Assembly (NCBI GenBank): GCA_030765065.1 | Contig: CM060989.1 | Coordinates: 58,170,001 to 58,234,000 of the forward strand | Direction: 5' to 3' | Source: Deroplatys truncata | Taxonomy: Eukaryota; Arthropoda; Insecta; Mantodea; Mantidae | DNA: 64,000 nt | Shown here: piece by piece, positions 21,281-32,965 of the stretch | Layout of the letters: every line of letters starts with the position of its first letter | How positions within the stretch are numbered: the first letter of the stretch is position 1 | Translations under genes and position numbers: made by a program | The notes under the pieces: generated by a model | The model's database searches: none | What the model saw: the letters and a program-made list of their open reading frames with translations, nothing else | What the model was told of the DNA's origin: nothing

Positions 21281-22109
21281 CTTTCTCTACTACGTATAGT
21301 AAGTAGGGGAGTATTGTATTCCATCCAAAAATTCAATACCGAGATTTCACCGGAAATATATGTTTTGAGACCCCTGAATAATAAAAAAAAACATTTTTGG
21401 AAACATTCCGTGTGTGTGTCTGTGAACAGCATAACTCAGAAACGAACAGTCGGATAAACACCAAACTTGGTATTTAGGTTCAGTATCTTCCAGAGATGAG
21501 ATACGAAGGTTTTCAAGAAAATCCCCCACCCCAGATTACCCTTTACATCGAATATTTTTAGAAAATTTTAATTTTCTAAAAAACGATTCTAACGATTTTG
21601 ATTAAAATATCATATGTTTAAGATATTTTCATGACAAATGAAATGTATACCTCGAATTTTCTGGGAATGTCTCCAAAAGTATTCTTCACTGTGAACGACT
21701 TTTGCAAGACTGGCAAACCATAAGAGATAGACAAAATTTTACTACACAAAAAATGTAGATCGCGTTAAAATACACAATTTATGTCATATACATTTTTCTG
21801 TTGAGTGAACCATTTTCGAGATATTGCTTGTTATTCCCTTAAATTTTTCAATACTTATACTTTTTCTCAAATGGGAATTCGTTATTAATTTTTTTGTCCT
21901 GGTAAAGCAAAGAGAATGGAATACTGCACATAGCAACCGGCTCTTAAAATATTTGACTATCGTTTAAAGCCTACCAATTTCCCTTCCATCTACAAGAAAA
22001 TTAGCAATAAGATTAACATCTCGATTAACATGAAGCATATGGAGAATAAGCATTTGTAAAAATAGTATGTACAAGGGTAGAGAAAGTCATGTGAGTGTAA
22101 CACATCAGA
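21281..22109 (-). repeat. Complete CTTTCTC-A copy (829 bp)
   Basis: Both ends are present: CTTTCTCTACTACGTATAGT at 21281 and GTGTAACACATCAGA ending at 22109. Flanks are TCTTTA (21275-21280) and TTTTTA (22110-22115), a candidate 6-bp target duplication with one mismatch. The internal TG tract is short. Confidence 0.88.
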
Positions 22110-22339
22110 TTTTTAATAATGTAGGAACCCCAAACGTTTGGGAAATACATCTAGGAATGTGTGAATAGATTTGTGTTATGGATTTTGTGTAGTAAAACCC
22201 ACGCCTTCCTCTAACCTCCACGCCACGTTTCGGTCCTCTGCAGCCAAATAAGAATACGCCCCTCATTGTGCGTGCTGGGTTTTAGAAATTAATTTAATTT
22301 TCATGTGAACTTTTAGGTCATCTACCCAGCATGTAACAA

Positions 22340-22740
22340 TATATATTTCTATAGAAATCTCGTATAGAATTTTGGGTGGAATGCAATACCTTCTCTACCT
22401 ACTATGAAATTTGTTCTCACGAACTTTTATATGCATACGCGCCGCATTTGCGGAAAAGCCTATCTGGGTTAAACTGAAGTAGACAGGAAAATAAACTGTT
22501 GTAAGAATAATTTGCATACCCACTAATAAGCGATAGAGGGTAGAAAAGTCATGTGAATATAACACATCAGATTTTTAAAAATCTGCGTGCATTCTTCTTA
22601 TATCTACATCGAAATGTATAAATGTGCAATGCCACTTTATCTCAATTAACAAGAAATAGATAGAAGAATAGGGTTTTGTAAGAATAGTCTGTAGAAATTA
22701 ATAAAGAAAGTCAGGTGAATACAACACATCAGATATTTCA
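22340..22740. repeat. CTTTCTC-family fragments
   Basis: A plus-orientation tail (AAATCTCGTATAGAATTTTG to CTCTACCTACTATG, about 22345-22410) is followed by two minus-orientation B-type tails that each end in a GTGAATATAACACATCAGA- or ACAACACATCAGA-type terminus (about 22440-22570 and 22600-22735). Confidence 0.65.
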
Positions 22741-22751
22741 TTATAGAATAT

Positions 22752-23695
22752 AAGGGGACAAGGTAGTCTGAACATACGGAAATTACACCTTATAAATTAC
22801 CACTGCTCTTAAAGTTTTCAATCGTTTATCCCGAAAGTTTTAAGACTTATGCTATAAACTATGACAATTATTTCAAGTGATTGTTTGCATTGATAGCTTA
22901 TGTAGTCGAGTCAGTAAAGTTTGTTTCATTCAGCAGAAAAATAATAAAATGTACATTTAAAACATGTGAATGCATGTACTTTTTTCTCTGATACTACTTG
23001 CAATACAGAATCACACTTTGCATGCTTGTTCTTAGTATAATCAGCTATCTTCTAAACCTCAATTATTTAGTTATGTATATAAGTTCACTAGAAATTGAAA
23101 AAAAATATTTGCAAAGTCAAAAAAGTAAAAAATGTGAAAAATTTGCAATGTTGTTGCTTTCTTAGTATCACTAATATACATTCTAAAATTATGATGGTAG
23201 TTCAGAAAGTTTAACTATGTGTTCTATATATGTATTGAAAATTTCAGCTCTCTACCTCTAATAATTTCTGAGAAAAAGGTACATAAGTATCCAAAAACGT
23301 TGTTTTGAGAAAACTGAATTTAAAGTTTGAACATTAAAATTCTGATGCACTTCAGTACATTCCAGGATCATAATCATCTGCACCTTCATTCCTGGATTGC
23401 TTCAGATTTTCTGATTGCCTTCTCTTGGTCCTGGCCTGTTTTGTTAATTGCTGAACTGCTCACTGGGCATGATATAGTCGTCCGTTGTTGAAGGATACAC
23501 AACTGTTCTAAAAAGGGGCGTTGCATGACAGCTTTAAAGGAATGCAGACTAGCATTTAAATGATATTTAAATCACTTAACAACCTCTTAACTCCCAAAAA
23601 GTATATATTTTCATAAACTGGAAATAATAACATTTTACTAGTGCCTAAAACAAAAAAATGTGAGTTTTGACCATTTCAGAGTATCTTGTCTCCTT
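22752..23695. mobile_element. Candidate TIR element, possibly Mutator-like derivative
   Basis: The ends are imperfect inverted repeats: AAGGGGACAAGGTAGTCTGA on the left and AAGGAGACAAGATACTCTGA on the right (minus strand). The interior is AT-rich. Its minus strand at about 23340-23520 can be read as a short lysine/arginine-rich tail ending DDYDPGMY, which recalls the C terminus of some insect Mutator-like transposases. That resemblance is weak. No target duplication was found. Confidence 0.4.
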
Positions 23696-24521
23696 AAGAA
23701 AATTGCTTTTATATAACGATTCTTAGTGGATCGCAATACTATAAAACGTAAAAGAAGAATGCGAGTAATAATTCTTGAAGAAACTTTTTAACTCGTAATG
23801 TTAGCAACACGCTGCTTCCAATATGACGATTGGGTTACTTTCGATAGTTGAGTTGAAAGTCGACTTGTGAGGCTGAGAGAATTTCTCTTACGTTTTCACT
23901 ATAAAAAGAAACGAACGGTGGAATCTCTAGGAAACGAGGGCCGCGAAAGTTATACCTGTTCATGGAAATGGAGAGAAGGAATTACTTGCATACTGCGGTT
24001 TTACTTACAGCCACCACTGATGTTACACACAAGCCATTATCCTGATGAAATGACTCGTATGTTTGGAATCAGGCTAATCTGTGGAGTGCATCCGTCAGTG
24101 GTTAAAGTTGCAATACCTACCGCAATGTGAAGAACCGGCTAGGAATGGATTTTGAATAGGGATTTCATAATTACAAGAGGAAGCAAAACTCTGAAATATG
24201 GCCCAAGTTGAGAGCACGGAAAGGTGCCGATGCTTTTGGATTCCTATAGTGTTTTTCTTTATTTAATGTAGACAGAGTCTTCTTATCATCTGTATTCCAC
24301 ACCAGTCTCTTATAGGTTTGAATTCAAGTCGACATACACGCACTGGGCTATGAACAAAGGTGAGTGCTAGGTGAGCGTCAAATGGGGAGGAGTGCGGAAA
24401 GATTTCACCTAAGTTGCTAGAAGGCATGTTTCGCAACGACTGTGCACACCATCACCTGGATGATAAGAGGTCTGCACGGGCTAAGGCTTGAAAATAAAGA
24501 CGACGAAAAAAACAATTATGA
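23696..24521. other. Unclassified noncoding DNA
   Basis: An 87-codon plus ORF (23867-24130) has no family resemblance that I recognise. Nothing else is supported. Confidence 0.35.
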
Positions 24522-24615
24522 TGCAACATATGCATTTTATTTGTCATGTAAATATCTTAAACATATGATATTCAATCAAGATCATTACTGTCATTTTTAT
24601 ACAATAAAAATAACG
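24522..24615 (+). repeat. CTTTCTC-family fragment
   Basis: It matches CATTTTATTTGTCATG through ATATGATATTCAATCAAGAT, an internal block of the repeat. Confidence 0.6.
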
Positions 24616-24860
24616 AAACGTTTGTCCTTGTACTCGGAAAATAAGACCAAAAATATTAATGTACAATAATTTTTTTGGCCTGCGATGTTTAGATGCCCAG
24701 AATTATCACAGAATGCACACATCCATAACAGAGTAATATTAGTAATAATGTTACAACAGCACGGTAGCTGCAAACCCAAACTTACTCCGTCCACCCACAC
24801 CCAGGACACACTGAGCAGACTGCAATAATATGGGCGGCATGTGGTCAATAAGGCCGCTTA

Positions 24861-25090
24861 CTACATGGGGGTTGCAGGTCCTCGACCGCTACTATTTCTG
24901 TACAAATGCCCTTCAATTAGTCCCAACGATCTAAGTGCATACCTTACCGCGCCTCCCAGCAGTGGAAGGAATCCTATATAGGTACCAGAAATCGAACTCG
25001 AGTTTCTTTGCATCGACGGCAGAAGCGTTTCGTGGAATGATGATAATAATAATAATAATAACTGTAAAATAATTTTATTTAAAACAAAAT
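24861..25090 (-). mobile_element. tRNA-like SINE, family 4
   Basis: On the minus strand it reads TCTAATTTTGTTTTAAATAA, an ATT microsatellite, CGAGTTCGATTTCTGG (B-box-like) and TTGGGACTAATTGAAGG. The same order occurs on the plus strand at 43741-43965. A 174-codon minus frame across this area (25385-24861) is most likely fortuitous read-through of repeats. Confidence 0.5.
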
Positions 25091-25357
25091 TAGACAATCG
25101 GACCCAGGCCGAGCCTAAGAATTTCGGCCCGTGTAGCCCTCTGTCCGCCTCTTGTTGGATTGATGTCAGGCCTTCAAGCATTAACCTACGAACAAAGGTT
25201 GATTTCACGATCAGGAGTGGAGACTGGCAGAGGCGGTTTAATATTTCCTTACCAACATAAACACTGCGCATTATATCGACACATTCCATGCACTCGACTG
25301 TACAATGTTTGTAGGAAGTACTGCTAACCCTAGCGACAAGTCTGGGGTCATTATGCT
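25091..25357. other. Unclassified, shares a motif with 43450
   Basis: CCGAAATTCTTAGG and nearby bases recur near 43453, suggesting another old dispersed repeat. No gene is recognised. Confidence 0.35.
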
Positions 25358-25951
25358 GGGCTTTAAAATTCCATACTGTTTCCATGCAATCACGAGAAAC
25401 AAATAAAAATCAATGAGACTTTAAAAGAATGACAATTATTGAACAATTCCAACCTTATTGGAAACGGCTTATACCAGAAAAATTTATATTAAGTGAATTG
25501 TGCGCTTTAAAGAGATCTACGTTTTTTGTGTAGTGCGTTTTCGTCTACAGCTTAACGTTTACAAGTTATACAAGATTATACAAAATTTCTTCTGAATGAA
25601 GACTTCCTAGGCTATTTTCAGAGAATTCAGGATATACATTTTATTTGTCATGTAAATATCTTTCATATACGATATATTAATAAAAATAGTTAGAGCCATT
25701 TTTTAGAAAATCAAGAATTTCGAAAAAGGTTCCATGTAAAGGGTAGTTGAGCTGGGATGTTCTTGAAAATCTTCGTGTTGCATCCTTGGAAGATTGTTAA
25801 CTCAAACACCAAGTATTTGAGACTTTTCGTTTCTGAGTTATGCTGTTCAAACAGAAACACACACGAACATGTTTTCAAAAATGTTTTATTTGGATTCAGG
25901 GCGCCTCAAAACATATATTTCCGGTGAAATCTCAGTATCTAATTTTTCGGA
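25358..25951 (+). repeat. CTTTCTC subfamily B copy, truncated at both ends
   Basis: It runs from AAATTCCATACTGTTTCCATG to CGGTGAAATCTCAGTATC, where it meets a minus-orientation copy. Confidence 0.75.
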
Positions 25952-26780
25952 TAAATAGCAAACTTGGTATTTGAGTTTAGTATCTCCCAAGGATGCGACA
26001 CGAAGATTTTCAAGGAAATCCCCCGCACCAGACTACCCTTTACATGGAACAATCTTAGAAATATTTGATTTTCTCAAAAATGGGTCTTACGATTTTGATT
26101 AAAATATCATATGTTTAAAATATATCTATGGCAAATGAAATGTATATCATGAATTTTCTGGGAATGTGCCCAAAGATCCTCTTACTTCTGAAGACTTTTG
26201 CATAACTGGTAAACCGTAAGAGATAGACAAAATTTAAGTCACAATTTTTTTTTCGTCGAGTGAACCACTTCCGAGATATTCGTTGTTACTTGTTTGAATT
26301 TTCCAATACCTATGCTTTTCTCAAATGGGAATTCGTTATTCGCCTTTTTATGTCCTGGTAATGCAAAGAGAATGGAATACTCCACATAGCAACCAGCTGT
26401 TAAAATATTTGACTATCGCTTAAAGCCTACCGATTCCCCTTGCACCTACAAGAAAATTAGCAATAAGATAGTTTCAGCAAATGTTTATCTCGATTAACAT
26501 GACGTAGATGAAGAATAACCGGTTATAAAAATAGTTTGTACAAGAGTAAAGGAAGTCATGTGAGTGTAACACGTCATGTAGAAAGCATGGAGTTTTAAAG
26601 CCATCACGCTTTTTAAAAATCTGACTTTAGCTTTAGCCCTGTTGTATCCTACAACCAAATGTGTGAATGTGAATTGAAAATTTATCTGGATTAACAAGAA
26701 GTATTTAGAATAATAAGCTTTTGTATGAGTAGCTCGTAGAAGAGTGAGTATAGAAAGTCATCTGAATGTAATACATAAAA
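25952..26780 (-). repeat. CTTTCTC copies in minus orientation
   Basis: An A-like copy enters at GGATAAATAGCAAACTTGG and reaches GTGAGTGTAACACGTCATG near 26579. A B-type tail (AAGCATGGAGTTTTAAAGCC to TCATCTGAATGTAATACAT) follows to about 26778. Confidence 0.75.
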
Positions 26781-27340
26781 TTTTTATTGGTAAGAAATGG
26801 GCAACATAAATCGATACGTGGCTTTAAAATGTCAATAGCAGTAGGCGTAACAAATACGATGCGTCTAAAATCGATATGAGTACCAGCATTTATTTGCTTT
26901 TAAGGACCTTCTGGAGCTCTTACAAATGGGGTGAATGAGCGCGGCATTACATTCATATGATACTTTAAGCCCTTAGAATTTCCCAAACACAACCCAATAA
27001 CATATTTCAAAAGGGGTTTGCAGAGAGGGATTTTAAGGAATAAAATCTCGTTGGGATTAACTAGGTGCAGTCTTATTTTAGCCAGCATGTAATGGTTTTT
27101 TATGACGGCGGCAGGAGATAGAAAAAAGAAATATGTGCAAGCGGTGGTAGCAGAGATCCTTAAAATTGCGCTCGAAATGAAGAAGGGGAAAATAAAGTAA
27201 TAACAGTTTATATTGCTGTAAAACATGCTACGAGGTTTTTAAAGCATTCATAATTCGCTTAAAGTTCAGTAATGAATTACAGCAAGAGAGCATAAATCTT
27301 AAACACAGAGTTTTACAACTGGATTTATTTTGGGGTAACA
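26781..27340. other. Unclassified noncoding DNA
   Basis: A 108-codon minus ORF (26900-27226) is not recognised. No repeat match was seen. Confidence 0.35.
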
Positions 27341-27342
27341 TA

Positions 27343-28512
27343 CACTGTGTGATCAAAAGTATCCAGACACCCCACAAACACAAGTTTTTCATTTTAGGTG
27401 CATTGTGCTGCCACCTACTGCCTGGTACTCATTATCCGCGACCTCAGTAGTCATTAGACATCGTGAAACAGCAGAATGGGACGCTCCGTGGAACTCACGG
27501 ACTTCGAACGTGGTCAGGTGATTGGGTGTCACTTGTGTCAGAATTCTGTACGTGAAGGGACATGTACAGCACAAAAGCGTACAGGCCGACCTTGTCTGTT
27601 GCTGACAGAGACCACCGACATTTGAAGAGGGTCGTAAAGAGTAATAGACTCTATCCAGAACATCACACAGTAGTTCCAAACTGCATCAGGATCCACTCCA
27701 AGTACTATGACAGGCGTGAGGTGAGAAACCTTGGATTCCATGGTCGAGCGGCTACTCATAAGCCACACATCACTCAGGAAAATGCCAAACGACGCCTCGC
27801 TTGGTGTAAGGAGCGTCAACATTACACGATTGAACAGTGGCAAAACGTTGTGTGGAGTGACGAATCACGTTACACAATGTGGCGATCCGATGGCAGGGTG
27901 TGGGTATGGCGAATGCCCGGTGAACGTCATCTGCCAGCGTGTGTAGTGCCAACAGTGAAATTCGGAGGTGGTGGTGTTATGGTGTGGTCGTGTTTTTTCT
28001 GGAGGGGTCTTTCGCTCCTTGTTATTTGCGTGGCACGATCGCAGCGCAGACCTACATTGATATTTTAAGCACCTTTTTGCTTCCCACTGTTGAAGAGCAA
28101 TTCGGGAATGGCAATTGCATCTTTCAACACGATCGAGCACCTGTTCATACTGCAAGGGCTGTGGCGGAGTGGTTACACCACAATAACATTCCTGCAATGG
28201 ACTGGCCTGCACAGAGTCCTGACTTGAATCCTATAGAACACCTTTGGCATGTTTTGGAACGTCGACTTCGTGCCAGGCCTCACCGACCTACATCGATACC
28301 TCTCCTTAGTTCCGCACTCCGTGAAGAATGGGCTGCCATTCCCCAAGAAACCTTCCAGCACCTGATTGAAAGTATGCCTGCGAGAGTGAACGCTGCCATC
28401 AAGGTTAAGGGTGGGCTAACACCATATTAACTTCCAGCATTACCGATGGAGGGCGCCGCGAACTTGTACGTCATTTTCAGCCAGGTGTCCGGATACTTTT
28501 GATCACGTAGTG
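27343..28512 (+). mobile_element. Tc1 element, same family as 15218-16459
   Basis: The 1170-bp element has matching ends (left TGTGATCAAAAGTATCCAGA; right, minus strand, TACGTGATCAAAAGTATCCG) and TA on both sides (27341-27342 and 28513-28514). Relative to the other copy it lacks about 70 bp of the N-terminal coding region between short direct repeats around GTACG. Confidence 0.92.
27475..28430 (+). pseudogene. Tc1 transposase, deleted and frameshifted
   Basis: Frames at 27562-28068 and 27939-28430 contain [30 protein letters not shown] (first Asp), FQHDRAPVHTARAVAEW (second Asp) and QSPDLNPIEHLWHVLE (catalytic Glu), so all three catalytic residues remain. The N-terminal DNA-binding part is damaged by the 70-bp deletion, and a frameshift lies near 27990-28020. 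It keeps the consensus MDWPAQSPDL that the intact ORF at 15351 has lost. Confidence 0.9.
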
Positions 28513-28552
28513 TATATAGTTACTCAAGAAGGCCTTGTCTGTACTTTAAAAC

Positions 28553-29037
28553 ACTCTAGCAGCAATTTAATGGATGGAAAAATCTAATTTTTTTTTACAT
28601 AAAGATAAAATGGTAATACAGTTAACGTGTTTTGGCGGGTTTTCAGATCGTTCATTTTAGCAGTTATATAACCTTTTTGAAAAGTATGCCAAAGTTGCAA
28701 TTTTTTGGACGTGATGTTTTCAAGATTATCCTTCAAGCATTGGGTAGAGCATTTTTTGGGCATATATCCACACACCTTCATCGAACATGTGATTTAAACT
28801 GGTGGAGAAATAAATTCGCGAAGTTATAAAACGTGAGTCGTAAGCGAGGAATTAAGACAAAAACGTTGAAAATTCTCAAATTTGACATTTTATTGCTTCG
28901 TCAAATAAAATCCTATTTTCACCGCAAAATCAAGTAATATACAAGAAAATTGTCTACTTAATGCATGTAAGATAATTTTGAAAACACCAGTATACAAAAT
29001 AATTATATTTTTTCCACCATTAATTTGACTGCTAGAA
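28553..29037. mobile_element. Foldback element with long imperfect inverted arms
   Basis: The left arm has CTAGCAGCAATTTAATGG near 28555 and GATGTTTTCAAGATTATCCT near 28711. The right arm, read on the minus strand, has CTAGCAGTCAAATTAATGG near 29035 and GGTGTTTTCAAAATTATCTT near 28990. Spacing is similar but the arms are diverged. No transposase is present. A CTTTCTC copy starts directly after the right end. Confidence 0.6.
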
Positions 29038-29042
29038 TTTTT

Positions 29043-29342
29043 ACTTTCTCTACTAAGTATAGTAAGTACGGAAAGTATAGCATTCCACTGATAAACTCGA
29101 CACCTAGATTTCATCGGAAGTACACGTTTTGAGGTACCTGTCTGTCTGTGAACAGCATAACTCAAAAACGAAAAGTCAGATAAATATCAAAGTTGTTATT
29201 GGAGTTTAGTATCTTCTAAGGATGTGGCACAAGATTTTCAAGGAAATCCCCCCACACCAGACTACCCTTTACAGGTATATTTTTCGAATATTTTGATTTT
29301 CTAAAAAATGGCTCTAGCGATAATGATTAAAATATCACATGT
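29043..29342 (-). repeat. CTTTCTC-family copy, split by an LTR element
   Basis: It starts CTTTCTCTACTAAGTATAGT and continues to AATATCACATGT, then resumes at 30281 with ATGTTTAAGGTATTTTTATG after the inserted LTR remnant. The CA tract is reduced to a CTGTCTGTC motif. Confidence 0.8.
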
Positions 29343-30280
29343 TGTGGCAGTAATTTGTATCACAATAATGTAAATGCCAGAGTAATTGTAGTGTAAATAA
29401 GCATTATTGTATGACATTGATTTGAGATGTTTGTTAATTATAAGCATTGTTAGGAAATAAGTTTACACGGCCTCACTGAAACTGACAATAATAGCGGGTA
29501 ACAATGAGCGAGGGGGTGAGTTGTTTATCAATTATTAGATACAAGCAAATGACGTCAGATTGGCGCGCTTTTCTTAGAAATGGCGGGAATTTCTTCCCTA
29601 GAGCATATGTTTTCGTAATTTTTGATTAGATATAAGAAATAGACGCTAATGTTGGCGCGTTTTATTAACCAATAGCAGCTCTGTTATAATGTTCAGGCAT
29701 ATTAGGGTGTGGGAGTATAAAAAGCTAAAGCCAGAGGCAAGTATTGCCCAGTCCAACAGAAGCATTCGCGTGTAATACGTTGATCAGTTCAACATAAGTA
29801 TTCGTGAGTTGCACGTCGCGTAGTTCAACGGAAGCATACATAAAGTACACGTTACGCAATTCTACATAATCTCTCGCGTCGTAAAGCTAGTTATAAATGT
29901 GAAATACGCGAATTAATAATGTGCAGTAAATAAGTGATTATAGTGATATTAGAAAACATAACAGTTTCAGCCTGGCGTGAGTCAAAAGTCAATTGAATAA
30001 TGTGTGACGACAATAAAAGTGTAAAAACAAATTCTTTTATCAGTGCTATCTTTGAGTAACAAATCCTTTCCGTTTACACACCCTGTCCAAGAGATGTGCT
30101 CGACCGAGAAATAATAGCTAGCCGGAGGACAATGAACCCAACATTCAAAGTAGTAAAAGAATAACAGGCGCTCAGAAATAAGATAACACGAAGTGACCGC
30201 GACAAATTGGCTCCCATACGTGGTGCAGATAAACATGAAGCATCTTCCAACTACCTACTACTAACATATATTCCACTTCA
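29343..30280 (+). mobile_element. LTR-retrotransposon remnant (LTR plus primer-binding-like site)
   Basis: The insert begins TGTGGCAG and ends CACTTCA, with the 4-bp duplication ATGT at 29339-29342 and 30281-30284. It contains a TATA box (GAGTATAAAAAGC near 29722), a polyadenylation-like AATAAAAGTG near 30013, and, near 30213, TGGCTCCCATACGTGGTGC, which resembles a tRNA primer-binding site. Four imperfect repeats of roughly 35-40 bp (core GTTCAACAGAAGCATTCG) lie at about 29750-29880. No gag or pol remains. Gypsy-type affinity is suggested only by the 4-bp duplication and the site. Confidence 0.6.
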
Positions 30281-31065
30281 ATGTTTAAGGTATTTTTATG
30301 GCTAATGATATGTATATCTTGAATTTTCGGGAATGTCCCCAAAAGTCCTCTTCATTCTGAATGACTTTCGGCATAACTAGTAAACAGTAAGAGATAGACA
30401 AAATGTAACTACACAAAAGTGTAGATCTCGTTAAGACATACAATTTAGGTCATATACATTTTTTTGTCGAGTGAACCATTTCCAAGATAAACCGTAAATT
30501 CAAAAATTGGATAATTACCACCTTCCAAAGCTGCGACACGAAGATTTTTAAGAAAATCTCCCCACCCCAACTACCCTTTACATGAAACATTTCTCTAATT
30601 TTTTTATTTTTCTAAAAAATGGCTCTAACGGTTTTGATTAAAATACCAGATATTAAAGATATTTACATGAAAATAAAATGTACATCTTGAAATTTCTGGG
30701 AATAGCCTTTGAAGCCATCTTCATTCAGAAGAAATTTTATGTAATCTTGTACAACTGGTAAAATATAAGCGATAGACGAAAACGTACTACAAAAAAATTG
30801 AAGATCTCTTTAAAACACAATTCATTTCAAATAACCTTATTTTTTGTGGCATCAGCCAATTCCGAGATATCCGTTATTAATGGTTTGAATTGTTCAATAT
30901 TTAGCCATTCTTTTCAAGTCCTGTCGATTTTCAGTTGTTTCTCGCGATGTATAGAAAGAGTATGGCATTTTAAAATGAAGTAGATAGGAAATTAAATTTG
31001 TATACTCACTAATAAGCGAAGGAGCGTGGAGAAAGGCATATGAATGTAACACATCAGATGTTTGT
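30281..31065 (-). repeat. CTTTCTC-family continuation and a B copy
   Basis: The part up to about 30487 completes the copy interrupted by the LTR remnant. From about 30488 a B-type copy follows (AATTCAAAAATTGGATAATT to GAATGTAACACATCAGA near 31059). Confidence 0.75.
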
Positions 31066-31852
31066 TGTTGTTGTAAGTAGGGCATTACTTTAAGAAAATG
31101 CATGATATTACGAAATTCTTAATGCTTTTCTCATGGTTTTATTAGGTTACTCTCTAACTTACTAAATAATGCTTTCTATGATCATCCTCGCAGCAAATGT
31201 CACTGCGGGCAAGTGTTACAAACTCAGCTTACATGCACTAGTACTACATCTGGTGTATTGTAAAGGTATGGAAAACAACTATAGGTACCTGTGACATGTG
31301 TTTAGTGTTTCTCCACCCCTCGCGACGCATTGCTTTGCCCCGGGACAGATTTGAGAACCCCTGTAGGAATCATTACATAACTTTTCAATTCAGAACAATA
31401 TCTTTCGACTTCACGGGCTATGTATGTCATACTGCATAATTCGTCGTCTCATAAAATTGTTTCATTTTGCTGTAACGTAACGGAATACATCAAGAGAATG
31501 TATTAAAAATTCGGATCTCCCTTCCCTTCCCCCCAAAAGGAGAGAAAGACAGCGACAGAAAGAGTGGAGAAAAACGCAGATGAAACTCTGCCCTGCCAAC
31601 CAGCTCTGTTATAAAGAGATACACATAAAAATTCGTGTAATGTTTTTCTTGTTTTAAGCGTTTGCTTCGTAACAGGCGTAACCAGGGCAAGCAAAAGAGA
31701 ATCCCGTGCCAGAGTCATAAAATACTCCCCCCCCCCCCGACAAGAGAGCTGTACTAATTCTCTTGCAGGCTCTTTGCTGTGGTCTGTTAAAACAAGAATA
31801 TTATGTAAACTATACTGCCGCAAAATGGAGGGAAATTTCATGCCTTGTAGAA
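31066..31852. other. Unclassified; short hAT-like end near 31350
   Basis: GATTTGAGAACCCCTGTAGG near 31350 resembles the complement of hAT-type ends (CAGGGGTTCTCAAA). A poly-C tract lies near 31728-31738. A 112-codon minus ORF (31503-31841) is unrecognised. Confidence 0.35.
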
Positions 31853-32282
31853 AAAATCTGATGTGTTACATTCTCTACTCCCTATCCTTTAATAGCAGGT
31901 ATACAATACTATTCTTACGAAAGCTTGTTTTTCTATCTACTGCAGTTTAATTGGGATAAACCTTTGCAGAAATACCCTCATTACACATTTCGTTATACAT
32001 AAAAATATGATGTGTTACACTCACATGACTTTCCCTACTCTTGTACAAACTATTTTTACAAACGCTTATTCTCCATCTACTTCAGGTTAATCGAGATAAA
32101 CATTTGCAGACTCTATCTTATTGCTAATTTTCTTGTAGATGTAAAGGGAATATATATTTACAAGGGCATTATAGAAATACAGTAGCCTTTAAGCACATAC
32201 ATATCTCTTAATAGCTGGTTGCTATGTGCAGCACTATTCCCTTTGCTACAGATTAATAGTCTGCATATCCAAGACAAAAAAA
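31853..32282 (+). repeat. CTTTCTC-family 5' fragments
   Basis: Two starts, one B-type (TCTGATGTGTTACATTCTCTAC, 31857) and one A-type (GATGTGTTACACTCACATGA, 32010), are followed by an A-type fragment ending in the internal oligo-A (ATCCAAGACAAAAAAA). Another element begins there at 32283. Confidence 0.75.
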
Positions 32283-32960
32283 TCTGATGTGTTACACTCA
32301 CATGACTTTCTCTACTCTTGTACAATCTATTTTTACAAACGCCTATTCTCCATATGCTTCATGTTAATCGAGATATCGAGATGTCAATCTCATTGGTAAT
32401 TTTCTTGTAGATGCAAGGGGAATTGGTAGCTTTTAAGCGATAGTCAAATATTTTAACGCTGGTTGCTATGGTGTGCATTCCATTCTCTTTGCATGTCCAG
32501 GAAAAAAAATGAATAACGAATTTGAGAAAAAGAATAAGTATTGGAAAATTTAAGGAAATAACAAGCAATATCTCGAAAACGGTTCACTCAACAAAAGAAA
32601 TGTATATGACATAAATTGTGTATTTTAACGCGATCTACATTTTTTGTGTAGTAAAATTTTGTCTATCTCTTATGGTTTACCAGTTATGCAAAAGTCGTTC
32701 ACAATGAAGAATACTTTTGGAGACATTCCCAGAAAATTCGAGATATACATTTCATTTCTCATGACATTATCTTAAACATATGATATTTTAATCAAAATCG
32801 TTAGAGCCATTTTTGAGAAAATTAAAAGTTTCGAAAAATGTTCCATGTAAAGAGTAGTCTGGGGTGGGGGGATTTTCTTGAAAACCTTCGTGTCGCATCT
32901 CTGGAAGATACTGAACCTAAATGCTAAGTTTGGTGTTTATCCGACTGTTCGTTTCTGAGT
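32283..32960 (+). repeat. CTTTCTC-A copy, 3'-truncated
   Basis: It starts TCTGATGTGTTACACTCACA directly after the oligo-A inside another copy and stops at CGTTTCTGAGTTATGCT, just before the CA-tract position. The adjoining sequence is the end of a decayed DDE transposon. Confidence 0.85.
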
Positions 32961-32965
32961 TATGC

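Noticed and set aside
24861-25385. 174-codon minus-strand ORF, the longest unassigned frame
   Set aside because: It crosses a SINE-4 copy and an ATT microsatellite and has no recognisable domain, so it is probably fortuitous.
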